Source of the DNA: Lanius collurio
Taxonomy: Eukaryota; Chordata; Aves; Passeriformes; Laniidae
Assembly: GCA_020086605.1 (NCBI GenBank)
Contig: JACBWW010000041.1
Span: 1,781,947-1,845,946, forward strand
Length of the DNA: 64,000 bases
Reading direction: 5' to 3'
Made by a program: the position numbers and the translations under genes. A model generated the notes under the pieces. It was given only the letters and a program-made list of their open reading frames with translations, was not told where the DNA came from and ran no database searches. Each line of letters begins with the position of its first letter. The stretch's first letter is position 1. Below are positions 47,190 through 58,793 of this stretch, piece by piece.

Positions 47190-49374
47190 TGTTGGAGCAA
47201 TAACAACACATGGCAGGAGCAGGAGCCTGTAAATGAGCACTTGATTAAATGATCACACATTGCTGAGGGGTCTGAGCGAGGAAAGGACAGCCAGCTCCTG
47301 GGAAGGGACACCTGGATGCACAACTGAGCCCTCCTGCATCTCTCACGGGGCTGACCTTGCTCACAGAGGCACCTCCCCTGTTGGATTTGGGGTGGCTTGG
47401 CCCTGGCCCTGGCTCTGGTGTGAAACACAGAGCTCTGTGAGTGGTGCTCAGGAGGATGAACCCACCCACAGCACCAAGAGCTGCTCCCGGCTCTGGATGT
47501 GGCAGGGAACAGCTCCCTCCCTCCCAGAGCTCCAGCAAATGCTGATCCCCATCCAAGATCCAACAAAAGGCTGTTTTGGGAATGCCTTTGTACTCCTGCT
47601 GACCTACCCGTGGCCAGTCTGTCTGTGCTTGGCTTTCAAAGAAAGGCCAATAATTACTGGTGGTGATAATTACTGCACTGGGGAGGCGGGAAAGCAAATT
47701 GCAGAGTTTCTCCAAAGCTTCTCTAGGCCCTCCAGACCTCCTAAAAATGGAATTAACTGAGATTCTCAGCGATGCCCCAGCTCCTGACTCACCATTTGCC
47801 TGATGTTCATTCCTCATTTAGGACTCCTCCTCGTGCAGTGGGGTTTGCAGGCTGGAGAATTAACAAATCTTGTTTAGCTTTGGATTTCAGTGTCTCTGAC
47901 TCGGGGCGTTTTTGCTGCACTGCCTGAAACTTCTGGAAGCCAAAACCTGGCACTGGGAATTGCAAACACTGGCCTGGGAAGTCATGTGAGCCCAGCTCTC
48001 TGAGGATCATCATCTTTTTTCATAGTGGGAATTTTGCTAGAAATAGCTGCAACAGATGATTTAAATTTTTGGCTACTTAAAAGTAATTGTTTAATCCATT
48101 TTGCTTGACTCCACCTGGCCATTAGACCTGTTTTGGAGGAAGCTGTGCCAGAGCCTCACACTCCTCCTTTTAGGGCTGCCTTGCTGCATGTGAGGCACTT
48201 CCCAGGCAGTGGAAGATGTAGTGCCTCTTCTGTCCCAGCTTCCCAGATCCTGGGACTAATTATCAAGTGAAGCTGCTTTGATCAATCCAAATTCCCTTTC
48301 TGGAAGCCATCCAGGGCAGTACTCTCCACTTGACCTCCTGATTGATCGATTCTTGCTCTCTTGCCATGGATTAATGCATCCATTTCTCTTTCACCAAGGA
48401 ACTTTGCAGCAGCTCCTGTACAAATGTGCTCAACGTGAGAGGAATTTGAAGGAGCTTCTTCAAATTTGGCACAAATGCAGCACCACGCCATGAGCAGCCT
48501 GTTGATAGAAATGGATGTCACTGCAGCCTGAGTTTGGGAGGCTCCACATCCCTTTCTGACAAGGAAAAGCCTGCACTAAGAGGAAGAGTTGGAGTATTCA
48601 ACATCCACGGGATGCACTGGGAAAGCTCCTGGTGCGGACTGGAGTGTCTCAGAAAACCAGAGGTGGTTTCTAGCCTGCATTTGCAAAGCCAAACCACCAC
48701 TTGGGGATGCTCCCTGTGCTTCACTCGGCGATTTCCCCTGACTCCTGCTCCTCTTTGTTGGTCAAAATAAAAAAAAAATAACCCAAACCCAGTTTGGTTG
48801 GTTCTTGCTATCAAAAATCTCTCTAAATTAAAACTCAACAGCCAAGAGCAGCCTGGGACAGCCAAGGGTGTCTCAGGACTGACAATTTCTCCACTCCATG
48901 AAGCCTTCCCCGTAAGGTGAGGCAATCCATGAACAACAAGCAGCATTACTAATCAGCACCATTACAGAGTTTTAAAAAGGCTGTTGGTGTTTTTTCCTTG
49001 GTGCTTCCAGCAGTGCATCAAGCACCAGATTCCCAGAGAAGTTCAGTGTTGGAACTGTCCAACCTGGGCAGCAAGGCAGAACCTGCCTGAAGGCAGGACT
49101 GAGAGGAGCAAGGCCTTGGAAAGGACCCACCCTGCCAGAACAAGAGCAGAACAGCTTCAAAGGGATGGAAAAGTTTATTTGATGTAACCCACATCTGTGT
49201 TGGAAAGAGCACTCAGTGCCCTGCTGCCCCCAGCATTCCCAAAATCCAGGAGCAGCCACCAACCCCACAGCTCACTGGTGTGTGTAGCAGAAGTAACAGG
49301 CACAAAAAACAAAAGCCAAAGCTGAGCCTGGTGCTGAAATTTTTCTGAAGAAAATTATTTAAAAAAAAAATATT
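47190..49374. other. Intergenic DNA between the LTR and the CTTN 3' end
   Basis: No gene is recognised. Frames of up to 190 codons at about 47,245-47,817 have no domain, and overlapping frames on both strands point to chance. A tttatt at 49,174-49,179 could act as a distal poly(A) signal for CTTN on the - strand. Confidence 0.7.
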
Positions 49375-51083
49375 CCATGCAAATGGTTCAAAAAATTTAT
49401 TGAATATTTAATTTACAAAAAACATATCCCTATGAGGTGTTCTATGCAAAATTGGATAAAATAAACTGCATATAAAACCCAACCCTAGTAATGCAAGTAC
49501 AACACAGATATGAGACCATGGAAAGGAGAAAAATAGAGTAATAATAATCAGGACACACATGTGACATTGATGAGGGATTGTCCCAACCATCCAAGAACTG
49601 GTTCAACACCATGCCTTCCTCCTTGATACACTGTACATTTTGCCATTTTGTACAGGCTTTCCATATTCCATTGGTCCAAATTTGGAGTTGAGAAGAATTC
49701 TTTGCCTTCTCTCTTGGCTGCTACACTAGATTTGCCATTTTCTTTTTGACCAGAAGGTGGAAACAGACAGTACAGACATTGAACATGTGCACTACTGGAT
49801 GCAACTTGCTATCTTTGGTAGGGACCCTAAATCTGCAGTGCTCAGCTTTCTAGAGCAACAGGAATTTCAGTTTTGGAAAAAAAACAAAAACAAAAACCAA
49901 CCAAAAACCAAAAAAAAACCCCAACAAAACCCAAACAGGTTCAATTGTGTTGTTTAGTAGAACAGTACTGGCAGTTTCTATTGAACCTACAAAGAAAAAA
50001 ATCTCTTGTGTGGTTTAAAAATGGAGATCATTCACATGGGTGTCGAATCCAATGATTAACATTCCTTGACTCGAAAATGGTTCCATAAAATGTCCACTAC
50101 TGCCCAGTAGGGCTTTCCCTGTGGGGCAATGGATGCACACAGAACACAACTGCAAGCTCACCCCTCCTGCCTTTTCCTGCCCTTTAAAGCAATGGGAATA
50201 TTCCTGCAGGTCTGGATGTTGGTTTCCTTCTGACCCAGCAGGAATCTCCTTGGGTGACTTAACACTTGCACAGTAACTTTTCCAAGTTTTCCTGGGAAAA
50301 GAGGAGAGGGAAGCAAACCAAAAAAAGTAAAGGAATTTAGGACAATCAGTGCTAGAGAGTTTGCAGCCCTCCTCTGGGATAACATGGGCAGGAGCAGCAG
50401 GACAAAGTAAAAATAATTTAAAAAGAGGGAAAAAAAATTAATTCAAGAGCCAAGGAACTTCACTTTAAAAGAGTCAGAAAAAGTACCAGACTGTTTCCTT
50501 CATTAACATTAATATTCCATAAATATTGAACAGTATTTGATTAACTGTCATTAGCTGCAACTTTCAAACATTTTCTCTGTTTTTTTCAAGCACTATCTGA
50601 AAAAGAAAAGAAAGAAAGAAAAAAAGAAAAAAGGAAACAAAATTTAAAAAAAACCCCAACTCTGCACCTCCCCAGTCCACCCCACTTGGTGGAAATGTCA
50701 ACAACCTGCATAGCCATGAATTTCTCAGCTGCAAATGCTTAGTGGAAGACTAACTAGACTTGAACACTTGAGTAAATCTGCTCACTTAGGAGTAAAACAT
50801 GCAATATTACAGCAGACAGCTACCTGTCCTCCAAAAGGCTTGGCTAATTTGGCAGAGAAGAAACATTTCCAGATGAAAATAAATCCCAAGAGCCTCGGTG
50901 ACAGACGGAGTAGTTACAATATATTAGCGGTTTCTGTGGCATAAACGTTTTAAAAAGCATCAGCAAAGTATTAAATATAAAAGCCGTACGGATACCCCCC
51001 CTCCATCCTCAGGAAAGCCTGGTGGGCTGTGGGGTGAGGAGCTGTGTGTGTGGCCTGGGGAATTAAGGCATCAGCAGGAGCCC
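49375..51083 (-). other. CTTN: CTTN 3' UTR
   Basis: About 1.7 kb from the stop codon to a poly(A) signal at 49,396-49,401, close to the usual length for cortactin. It is AT-rich with A/C-rich tracts at 49,877-49,937 and a GAAA-rich tract near 50,600. Confidence 0.8.
49396..49401 (-). terminator. CTTN: AATAAA poly(A) signal of CTTN
   Basis: tttatt on the + strand is AATAAA on the - strand, in taaattcaataaattttttg-like context (reverse complement of 49,391-49,410). It is the most fitting end of the 3' UTR. Confidence 0.7.
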
Positions 51084-51220
51084 CTACTGCCTGAGCTCCA
51101 CGTAGTTGGCGGGGAAGAGGCCGTAGCGGCCCTTGCACACGCCCCGCCACCAGCCATCGTCGATCATCTCGATGTTGGTGATGATGTCGTCGGGGTCGAA
51201 GGAGATCTCGTCGTCACCCG
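51084..51220 (-). CDS. CTTN: CTTN last coding exon: most of SH3 domain
   Basis: The acceptor is ctccctgcag and the stop TAG is at 51,084-51,086. It is 137 nt, phase 1 in. It encodes [20 protein letters not shown] followed by [20 protein letters not shown] and ELRQ. The GWWRG and FPANYV motifs form the ligand groove of the SH3 domain. This domain binds the KPPVPPKP motif of SHANK2, whose exon is in the same window. The residues are nearly identical to mammalian cortactin. The exon is much more GC-rich than its surroundings. Confidence 0.97.
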
Positions 51221-51486
51221 CTGCAGGGAGAGCCCAACAGGGTCAGCAGTGGCCCGAGCAAGGGCTCCCAACAGCCCCAGCACCCGGGTGACAGCACAAC
51301 CCCCACCGTTCCCACCAAGAGCAGCCGGGACTCGCACAAGCGTCTCTGTGCTGCTGTTAAACCCCCAAACCCCGACTTCTCATTTGCCACTGCAAGGGAC
51401 ATGAAAAGGCAAAGGAAAAAGTCGGATTTATCTTGTGCAGAACAGAGCTTTCAGAGCCAAAGGGTGAAAACAAGAGCTTTGCTCAC
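51221..51486 (-). other. CTTN: CTTN intron
   Basis: A 266-base intron inside the SH3 coding region, with donor gtgagc and acceptor ctgcag. Confidence 0.95.
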
Positions 51487-51558
51487 CAGCTTGGTAATCG
51501 TAAAGGGCTATGGCTGTGATCCCAAGTTCATTTTCATACTCGTCATATGCGTTTTCTT
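51487..51558 (-). CDS. CTTN: CTTN exon: start of SH3 domain
   Basis: 72 nt, acceptor ctcttcag, donor gtgagc, phase 1 in and out. It encodes (E)[20 protein letters not shown] and then YQA. ALYDY is the first conserved SH3 motif. Confidence 0.96.
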
Positions 51559-52442
51559 CTGAAGAGAGGAGAACAATTAAAACATGAAGCACATTATCAC
51601 CCTCAGTTCTTTTCTGTGGTGCTTCTCCTTCAGTTGCACTGCTAGCCCACACAGGAAGCAGGGAATGACCCATGCTAGGCTTCAGCAGTGCTGCTGCTCC
51701 TTCTGCATGGAGTTTTTCCCTGAATCACACGCAACTGAAGCATGAAAGGAAGCACTTACAAGAGACATTTAGTACAGGCCTACATAAACCCAACCAGCCG
51801 TGTATTGCTTCTGTGGAACGTGACAGGACAGCTAAGCTCAAGATCACTGTGTAAAGGAATAATTAATACAAGTGGTGCGTGGTGGGGAGGCAGAAAGGGG
51901 CCTGCTTCAAATCCCCAGTTTTTGTACCAGAGCAGGTTCATCCTTCACACCTCATTTAGTAACCAGAAGAGGTGAGAAAAACCCAGGAATTCAAAAGAAC
52001 CCTACTCTTACAGTTTCATAGATTCCCTGCTCCTCTCCCTCACAGGCACAGAATGCAACACATCAATTTCAAACTCCAAGAACTGTTGATTGGATTTTTT
52101 TGCTGGCTTGGCACACGTTTAATCTCCAGCTCAGGGCTTTCTTCTCACATTGAGCTACATTCCATGGGGTGGGAATGGTTACCCCTGAATTTCTTTTTGA
52201 ACTGAGGCTCTGGAGAACACTGTAATTACTCCAACATCACCTCACAAAAGTTAAGTAACTTCAACACCTTGCTGCAGCCATTTATTAATTTCCTAATTAA
52301 AGTTTGTTGGTGGGAATGCAGAAAGTCTCACTGGACTGAGAGTTTAGAAAACTAGGACAGCGTGCTGTCAGCACCACAGCTCAGTAAGCTCCTGCACAAG
52401 GAAATAATCCTTATTTTAAGGGGTTTGCTGTGAGAAACAAAC
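51559..52442 (-). other. CTTN: CTTN intron
   Basis: An 884-base intron. Nothing else is seen in it. Confidence 0.9.
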
Positions 52443-52632
52443 CTGCTTGGTAATGGTCTGCTGCTCCTGCCACCTCATAGACAGTCTCTGGCTCGTACTC
52501 CGCCTCCCGCTGGCTCACTGCTTCCTGGTAGTCCGGCTCGGCCGCTTTGTAGCCAGCCTCTGGCTCCCGGGCAGCGGGGTAGGACGGGCTGGAGCTCTTG
52601 TAGGCTGACCCTGCCTCGTAGGAAACTGCATC
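52443..52632 (-). CDS. CTTN: CTTN exon: tyrosine-rich regulatory region
   Basis: 190 nt, acceptor cttcctgcag, donor gtttgt, phase 0 in and 1 out. It opens DAVSYEAGSAYKSSSPSYPA and closes ETVYEVAGAADHYQA. The Asp after the exon join completes SSPLYED, the Src site known as Y421 in mammals. TVYEVAG matches the Y482/486 site. The middle part (AREPEAGYKAAEPDYQEAVS) has diverged from mammals and the EPVYSM site is not recognisable. Confidence 0.95.
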
Positions 52633-52720
52633 CTGCAGGAAGACAGGGGAGCTCTGGGTTTTGGAAGAGGTTCCCGTGCTCAGGGCCAAACCCCACGTCC
52701 CAAAGGTGATCCCAACAAAC
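52633..52720 (-). other. CTTN: CTTN short intron (88 bases)
   Basis: A very short intron with donor gtttgt and acceptor tcctgcag. Confidence 0.95.
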
Positions 52721-52810
52721 CTCGTAGAGCGGGCTGGAGGGCGCCTTCTGCTCCACCCCCTGGGTGACAGGAGAGGCTGGTGGTGTCTGCTTCTTGGCTT
52801 TAGCTTGCTC
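52721..52810 (-). CDS. CTTN: CTTN exon: Pro/Ser/Thr region
   Basis: 90 nt, acceptor tggatttag, donor gtttgt, phase 0 in and out. It encodes EQAKAKKQTPPASPVTQGVE then QKAPSSPLYE. TPPASP and APSSP correspond to the ERK sites S405 and S418 of mammalian cortactin. Confidence 0.95.
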
Positions 52811-55727
52811 CTAAATCCAGGAGAAAGGAGAACTTCAGTGCAGTTCAGTCACTAAAGAGACAACCCTCCAGAACGAAGGACAGGCAGCATATCCTGCAAT
52901 AAACTGCTGTGGTCTCAGGAGGACTGGGCTGGCAAGGCCAAGCAGAGCATCAGAAATGCAGCAAAGCACAAGAGAAAAAAAGGGAAGAAACAAAAACCCC
53001 ATGGCACATAGACATGCCTGTGTTTAAAAACAGAGTAGCAGCATTGTTGGGCCCATCTCCACAGGAGCTGCAGGGTTTTGGTGCTCTGTGTATTCATCCT
53101 GCTCATCAGCTGGCTGGGCCTCGTGCCCCATTTCAGCCTGAGTCTGAAGAACCTGAAGCCCACACACATTCTGGGTGCACAACTGATGAACTGCCTTTGA
53201 TGAGAAATGGTCCTGCAAGCGCTGGCAGGTCTGCAAAACTTTCTGCCAAGGCAAAGGACTGAATAGCTCAGACAAAAGTGGGTCCTACACAGTGACAGTG
53301 CAGGATTCAAATGTTCAGAGGAGTTAAGAGATGTGGTAGAAATAAATTGCTATTGTGTTCTGTGACACAGAGAACGTGGATCTGTTCTGGCACTCAAGTG
53401 CTTCATGCTGTGCCATCCCACCTGTGAACCACAGGGCAATTCCACAATCAGCGGGAGGCCACTCATTAGGGAGCCAGGACACCAAAGGGCAAGAAATGCT
53501 GTGTTGCTCACATGACACAAAAAAAGGTAACTATTTCAACAGGTAACTTTCATTTTGCCTCTCTTTACCATGGGGGAAAAGAAAACCATGAATCCAGGGC
53601 CAAACTGTCTTCTTCATTGAAAAAGAGAAGAGAGGATGTGTGCAATGGGAATCTGTGCACTCCAGTAGTTTAGGCTCATCAAAATGTAACACCCCAGAGG
53701 ATTCTCAGGAGAAATGGCAGTACAGAGATGAAGTGGTAGGACTCTGGTCCAAAAAATTCTTCCTTTCCTTTGCTTGTCACAGCTCAGAAAAAAATACATC
53801 TAACAAAGAAAGCAAAGCGTGTTTTGAGAGCAGAACCAGCTTTGAAGACAATTCAAAGCTTACTGCTGTGCTTTTTGGAAAAAGTCTCTCCTGATGCAAA
53901 CCCTCCCCCACTCTTAACTCCTGTGCTACAGATAAAAAAGATAAAAAGGCACCAGCAAAGTGATTATTAGAAGTCAAACCTAAGTTTGGGGACAATTAAG
54001 CAGTACCAATCCATTTATGATGTCAAACGTGGCAACAGTTTGACTAATTTGTCTCAGGAAATGGGTCTGCAATCCAGATTATAGTTTAGGATAGACACAG
54101 CACAATTGCCACAAAACATTTAAATTGCCTGGTCCCCTTCAGGCTGGGTTTTGCTCCATAGTGAAATGCTCCATGTGAAAGAGCACCCTGCCTTTTTTTT
54201 CCAAGGCAGCAGAGCAGAGTGAAATCGTGAGGCAGCACTGACTCAACCCAGGCATCAAAGAAGAGCTCCCTGAGCACTCTTTGTGTGACATTTGTGAGAA
54301 GCAGACCAGAACGAGGATTAAACAGGGCTCTGGAAGGAATGCAGTCCCATATGCACATTCCTGTGGTGGGAGTGTGTGTGCCCACATAGCCTCAGAAAGG
54401 GAGACTTCATCCCCTGGTGAGGAGCAGTTCCCTGACAGGAATAAAGTTCACTCCAGCCAGAGTCCGTGCCCGCCCTTTGCACTATCTGTGGATCACACCC
54501 CTGCCCTTCCCATGCTCAGCCTGGGAGCAAGGGGCAGTGCCAGCAGTGCCATTTCAGCTCCTCTCAACCTCATCCTCCCTGTCTGTGCCTGCAGAATCCC
54601 ACAATTAATCATGGAGACGTTCAGGCTGTAAGAACATTAATCATCTGGTTACGGGGAAATTTAAATACCAGCTTTGGGGGAAAAACTTCAAATGTGTCCA
54701 GGCAACAGAATCCTTGATGAAACACAAGAAAAATCCAGCAAAATGGCTTGGATTTAACCCACACTTACAGCAAAAATACCAGCAAAGAAATAATGTAATT
54801 CCAGAGATAACGAAGGAACAAAACCAAAAAGACAGAGTAGTTAAGGTCTCTTCCAACCCAAACCATTCCATGACCTTTTCCTCTCCCAGCCTTTCTCCAG
54901 CACAGTGAAGAAACCCCAGGAGTGTTTGGGGGAAGGAAAGGCAGCATTAGACTGATGCAGAGAAGATGAGCTCCCATTCAGCCTGTGGTACATCCCTGCA
55001 GTGCACATGTGCTCACACTGCACATCGTGGTGCCCTAAGGCAAAATAGGTGATAAGCTGAGAGAAAAAGGGAAAATAAGAAAAAATAAAAAATAAAACAG
55101 AAAAAAAAGCAATCACTTTAGAGAGCCTACCAGGCACCTTTTTGTACTCTTAAAACAAATTAGTTACATCAAGCCTTAGTCTCCTCTAATATAAACTAAT
55201 CTAAACAAATATGCAAATTCCATACAGCAGGTAAGAGGCAGTTTCTGACTAAACATGTCCTGGAATTATCTTGCTTATGAATAACACAAATCACTACGCT
55301 TTTATCTGTGCCAATGCTAAGTCAAATTTTTTAATTCCCTAACTAAGATTCAATAAACATTGGGAAGATTATCTTGCCCTAATCTCCTGGCTGTGTGCTA
55401 CACCACCTCCATCTCCCAAAACTCTGATTCCAAAGGAGCAGCATCACCAGCTATCACCATGGGGTTAAATTTCTTGAATGTGCAGGCCTTTGGGGGGACC
55501 ACAGAGCTCTCCCCTCATGAGCTCCTCTGTGCCCAAAGGGAATCTGGGACAGCCAAAAGGCAGAAGTGCAGGAGGAAAAGGCCAGGCTGGAGTCCTGCAC
55601 AGCCAAAGCACAGCCAAAGCACACTCATCTTGAGCTTTAAAGCCCAGCCTGAAAGAAGGAAAATCCCTTTTCTCAGAGATTCCCTTTTCTCCCAGCATTG
55701 CTCCAGGAAGATTTGAATCTCACTGAC
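52811..55727 (-). other. CTTN: CTTN intron
   Basis: A 2.9 kb intron. It holds a possible CR1 tail (54,841-54,875). I see no other named element. Confidence 0.85.
54841..54875 (+). repeat. possible CR1 3' tail remnant
   Basis: ttaaggtctcttccaaccca followed by aaccattccatga matches the last 35 bases of avian CR1 only. It is too short for certainty. Confidence 0.4.
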
Positions 55728-55876
55728 CTCCAGTTTCCTCCGAGCCTCCTCCTGTTCTTGCTTCTCCCTGGCCATTCTTTGGGCTCTCTCAGCTTCTGCC
55801 TTCCTTCGGTCCTCCTGCTCTTTCTCCTTGGCCAGGTTCTCAAAGTTAGCTCGGATGCTGCTTGTTTTATTAGCAA
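55728..55876 (-). CDS. CTTN: CTTN exon: charged helical segment
   Basis: 149 nt, acceptor catgtcacag, donor gtcagt, phase 1 in and 0 out. It encodes (V)[20 protein letters not shown] followed by [14 protein letters not shown] and [15 protein letters not shown]. This is the alpha-helical region after the repeats. Confidence 0.96.
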
Positions 55877-56385
55877 CTGTGACATGGAAAAGAATTCAGG
55901 TCAAATCATGGCTCAGGTTCTATATAAAGAATATATAGCCCAGAACGAGTTTTTCTACAAATTCCTGCTTTTCTGCCCTCTGAGCTCATAGCCCAGTCAG
56001 GGAAATGCTTCTTTCTTCCTCCCCCTTCCCAGCTCAGACCTCTTGAGCATCAAGAGTCTTCCAAAAAAACCTCTGTAATGCTTCTCCTTCCTCTCCTTCA
56101 TGATACAACCTCCACCATGCCCCTACACAGTTTATTCTCCCTTATTTCTTGCTTCTCAGGCTTTTTATTCTCCCTTCCTCAATTCTGATGAGCCTCAAGA
56201 GAAAAAACAAACTGGAACAAAGCAAAACAACCTCTAAAGGAGGGAGGCAGAGTATCTGAGGCTGCCAAGGAGCTGCAAACACAACAGTTCCCTCTGGATG
56301 AGCCTTACTCAGCACTATTACATCAATATCCCAGGATTCTGGACATTGCCACCTCCAAAGAAAGGATTTGGGGCCAATGCATTAC
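55877..56385 (-). other. CTTN: CTTN intron
   Basis: A 509-base intron. Nothing else is seen in it. Confidence 0.9.
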
Positions 56386-56455
56386 CAGCTTCTACTGGCT
56401 TGGTCTTCTGATAGGTTGATGCTGGTTTCTCAATATCTTCAAAAGTTGCTGCATT
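56386..56455 (-). CDS. CTTN: CTTN exon: NAATFEDIEKP segment
   Basis: 70 nt, acceptor ttactgatag, donor gtaatg, phase 0 in and 1 out. It encodes NAATFEDIEKPASTYQKTKP then VEA, matching the mammalian NASTFED...YQKTVPVEA stretch after the last half repeat. Confidence 0.95.
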
Positions 56456-56962
56456 CTATCAGTAAGGACAAAAAGGATACATGTAAAAACACCCACAAAT
56501 TCATGAAGACATTCACACAGCCCCAATCTGAGATATTTTACTGTAATACTGTCCCCTAAGGCTTTTTGCAGAACATCAAAACCAAATCAGGAAGAATCAA
56601 AACTTGACAAACAGAATAATCCTTTCTGCAAGTCAAACTAGAAGGAATTAATCTTCAGGGGCAGTTCTAAACACATCAAAATCCTATTAATTAAAAAAAA
56701 AAAAGTTTATGAGTGACTCATCAGAACTAAAAGCAAGGCAATACCCTAAACATACATTGTGTAGCTGTTGCTGTTCTAATCCACATAAGCTGGCATCACC
56801 TCTGTGTGTATAAATTTGCTTTTTAAAGGTTTAGAAAAGCACAAAACTCTGCTCTTAGACTGGAGAAGTGTGCAGAAATAGAGAGCTGAGCAGTGCAGAT
56901 CCAACCAGGCTGGTCTGCAGTCCCACAGACTATGGAAGTCATGGCTCTTTGAAGGCACCTAC
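56456..56962 (-). other. CTTN: CTTN intron
   Basis: A 507-base intron. Nothing else is seen in it. Confidence 0.9.
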
Positions 56963-57018
56963 CTTGTCCATCCGATCTTTCTGGACACCGTACTTCCCTC
57001 CAAATCCTTTGGAATAAT
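56963..57018 (-). CDS. CTTN: CTTN exon: final half repeat
   Basis: 56 nt, acceptor tgcctttag, donor gtaggt, phase 1 in and 0 out. It encodes (D)[18 protein letters not shown], the terminal incomplete cortactin repeat. Confidence 0.96.
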
Positions 57019-58682
57019 CTAAAGGCAGGACAAAAAAAGGTCAGAGCAGGGAGTTTGGTGCCCCTCCCGCCTTGCTGCCAAATGCAAACAGCCACCTGAG
57101 GTGCAAAGAGCCATTTCAGCTGCATGCAGAGCCACAGTGACAGCCACCAGAGAAAATGCAACTTGGCCTTGATGCAGAGAGGACACAGAAGCCCAGGAGC
57201 CCTCAGGAAGACCAGCAGATGACAGACTGTGGGCAACATGCATTCCCTGAGTAAACATGAAGCTGAGGATTGATCAGGGATCAAGCAGAGAGCAAGGGAG
57301 GAGCCCTTCTGATGCATCACTTCTGTAACACAGCCTTTGACAGCACCAATTCTGAGCCCTCTGCAGTCATCAGGGAGCCTGAGACATTTTCTTTGCTCAA
57401 AGGAGTCTTTGGTGACCAGAGAGGTGTTTTGGTTTGGGGTTTTTTTTTTCTCTTTAGCTTGGTAAATTCTATGAGATAGCAGGAAAATGTAACAAATTCC
57501 TCATTCCAGTGGGTTTGGCTGTGAATATTAAAATATTATTCTCCACTGGGGAATATTAAAGCCATTGGAGATAACTCCTGCTCTACATGTGGAAAGAGGC
57601 AATTCCACAGGCCAGCTTCAGCTGCCTGCAGCAGCTCACCAGCACAGAAATGGGGTGGTTGTGCCATCCCACACCAGCCCTGAGCTGCACACTCTTCCTC
57701 CCAGCTGGTGCTGACCTCAGCCCCTGCCACACCCCCAAGTCAGACCCACTCACCAGTGACCCTGATAAAAACAACAAACCAACCCAGGCTGGAGTGGGTT
57801 TGTCTGAGGAATGTCTGAGGAGCACCAGAGCAGCACAACAGCAGCAGCAAGAGTGCATGGCTGGAAAAACACCTCTTAGTGGTGGCAGTGAGCTGGAGGA
57901 ATGTGCCCTCACCCTCTCTACATGGCCAGGCTTTCCTGGCCATCCCTGGAATACAAGCCCTGCTCCTCCCAGCCCCCAAACCACTGGCTCTCCCTGCCAG
58001 CTGTTGCAGTGTTTGCTCTCAAAGTCTGAGTAGGTGTCACTGCAGCACAGGAGAGTATCAGCTATCAATGAACACCCTCGTTTTCTTCAGCTTGGGATGT
58101 ATTTTCAGCCAGAATAAATATACTACACTTACATTTTCCTGCTCCAGACTCCTCATTTTAAACCAGGAATTCATGGGTTGTACCCCAACTATTTCACAAT
58201 GAATAAACAGAGCATTATAACAGCATTTGCTCACCCAAGAACCACAAACATTCCCTACTTCTTTCAAAGACTACAGTAATTTTTAAATGATCTTGCCACA
58301 GCTCATTGATTGTTAATGGTTACGTGCATGGTCATTATCTGAATATTTTTCCACCAATTTGTCCAGGCAAAACTTTATATTTAGTCTCTAAAACCGACTT
58401 CATTAACATCATACCAACAATTATGTTATTATCACACTGCATGTAGAGCTATTAACTAATTCAGGATTTTGCAGAGCTGCTGACTAAACACTGGGTTTCC
58501 TGAACACAGGCTTGCTTTAGGTAATCCCTGAAGGATAAAAGGAAGAAAACTGCTGGATAATGGAAGGACAGAAGGGCAAGAAAGTGTCTGCACATTCCGG
58601 GCATTCATCTACTCAGAGAACTATTTCAGACTGAGTTAGAAGTGGCTGCACTGGTAAGAGAGTAACAAGTGAAAAACGGTGC
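57019..58682 (-). other. CTTN: CTTN intron with GC donor
   Basis: A 1.66 kb intron between the repeat-6 exon and the half-repeat exon. Its 5' splice site is GC (see 58,683-58,793) and its 3' splice site is AG. Confidence 0.85.
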
Positions 58683-58684
58683 CT
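58681..58684 (-). promoter_or_regulatory. CTTN: Non-canonical GC 5' splice site
   Basis: On the - strand the border reads caacaag|gcaccg. Only this cut keeps the frame into DYSKGFGG. The nearest GT downstream (acc|gttttt) would break the frame. GC donors usually need a strong match such as AAG|GCAAGT; here the intron side is weak. Confidence 0.8.
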
Positions 58685-58793
58685 TGTTGAGATTCATGCT
58701 TGGCTAGTTTCTCCTTGTAATCAAACCCCACAGCAGATGGGTCCTGCCTTTCTGTCTGTACACCAAATTTCCCTCCGAAACCACTCTTATAGT
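58683..58793 (-). CDS. CTTN: CTTN exon: cortactin repeat 6
   Basis: 111 nt (37 codons), acceptor gctttttcag, phase 1 in and out. It encodes (D)[20 protein letters not shown] and then [16 protein letters not shown]. It ends at a GC donor. The mammalian counterpart is the repeat missing from splice variant SV1, and together with repeat 5 from SV2. Confidence 0.95.

Noticed and set aside
47245..47817. 190- and 166-codon frames on opposite strands
   Set aside because: Mutually overlapping and without domains; not supported as genes.
58666..58682. GT donor (acc|gttttt) just downstream of the CTTN repeat-6 exon
   Set aside because: Using it shifts the frame against the next exon, so the GC donor is preferred.
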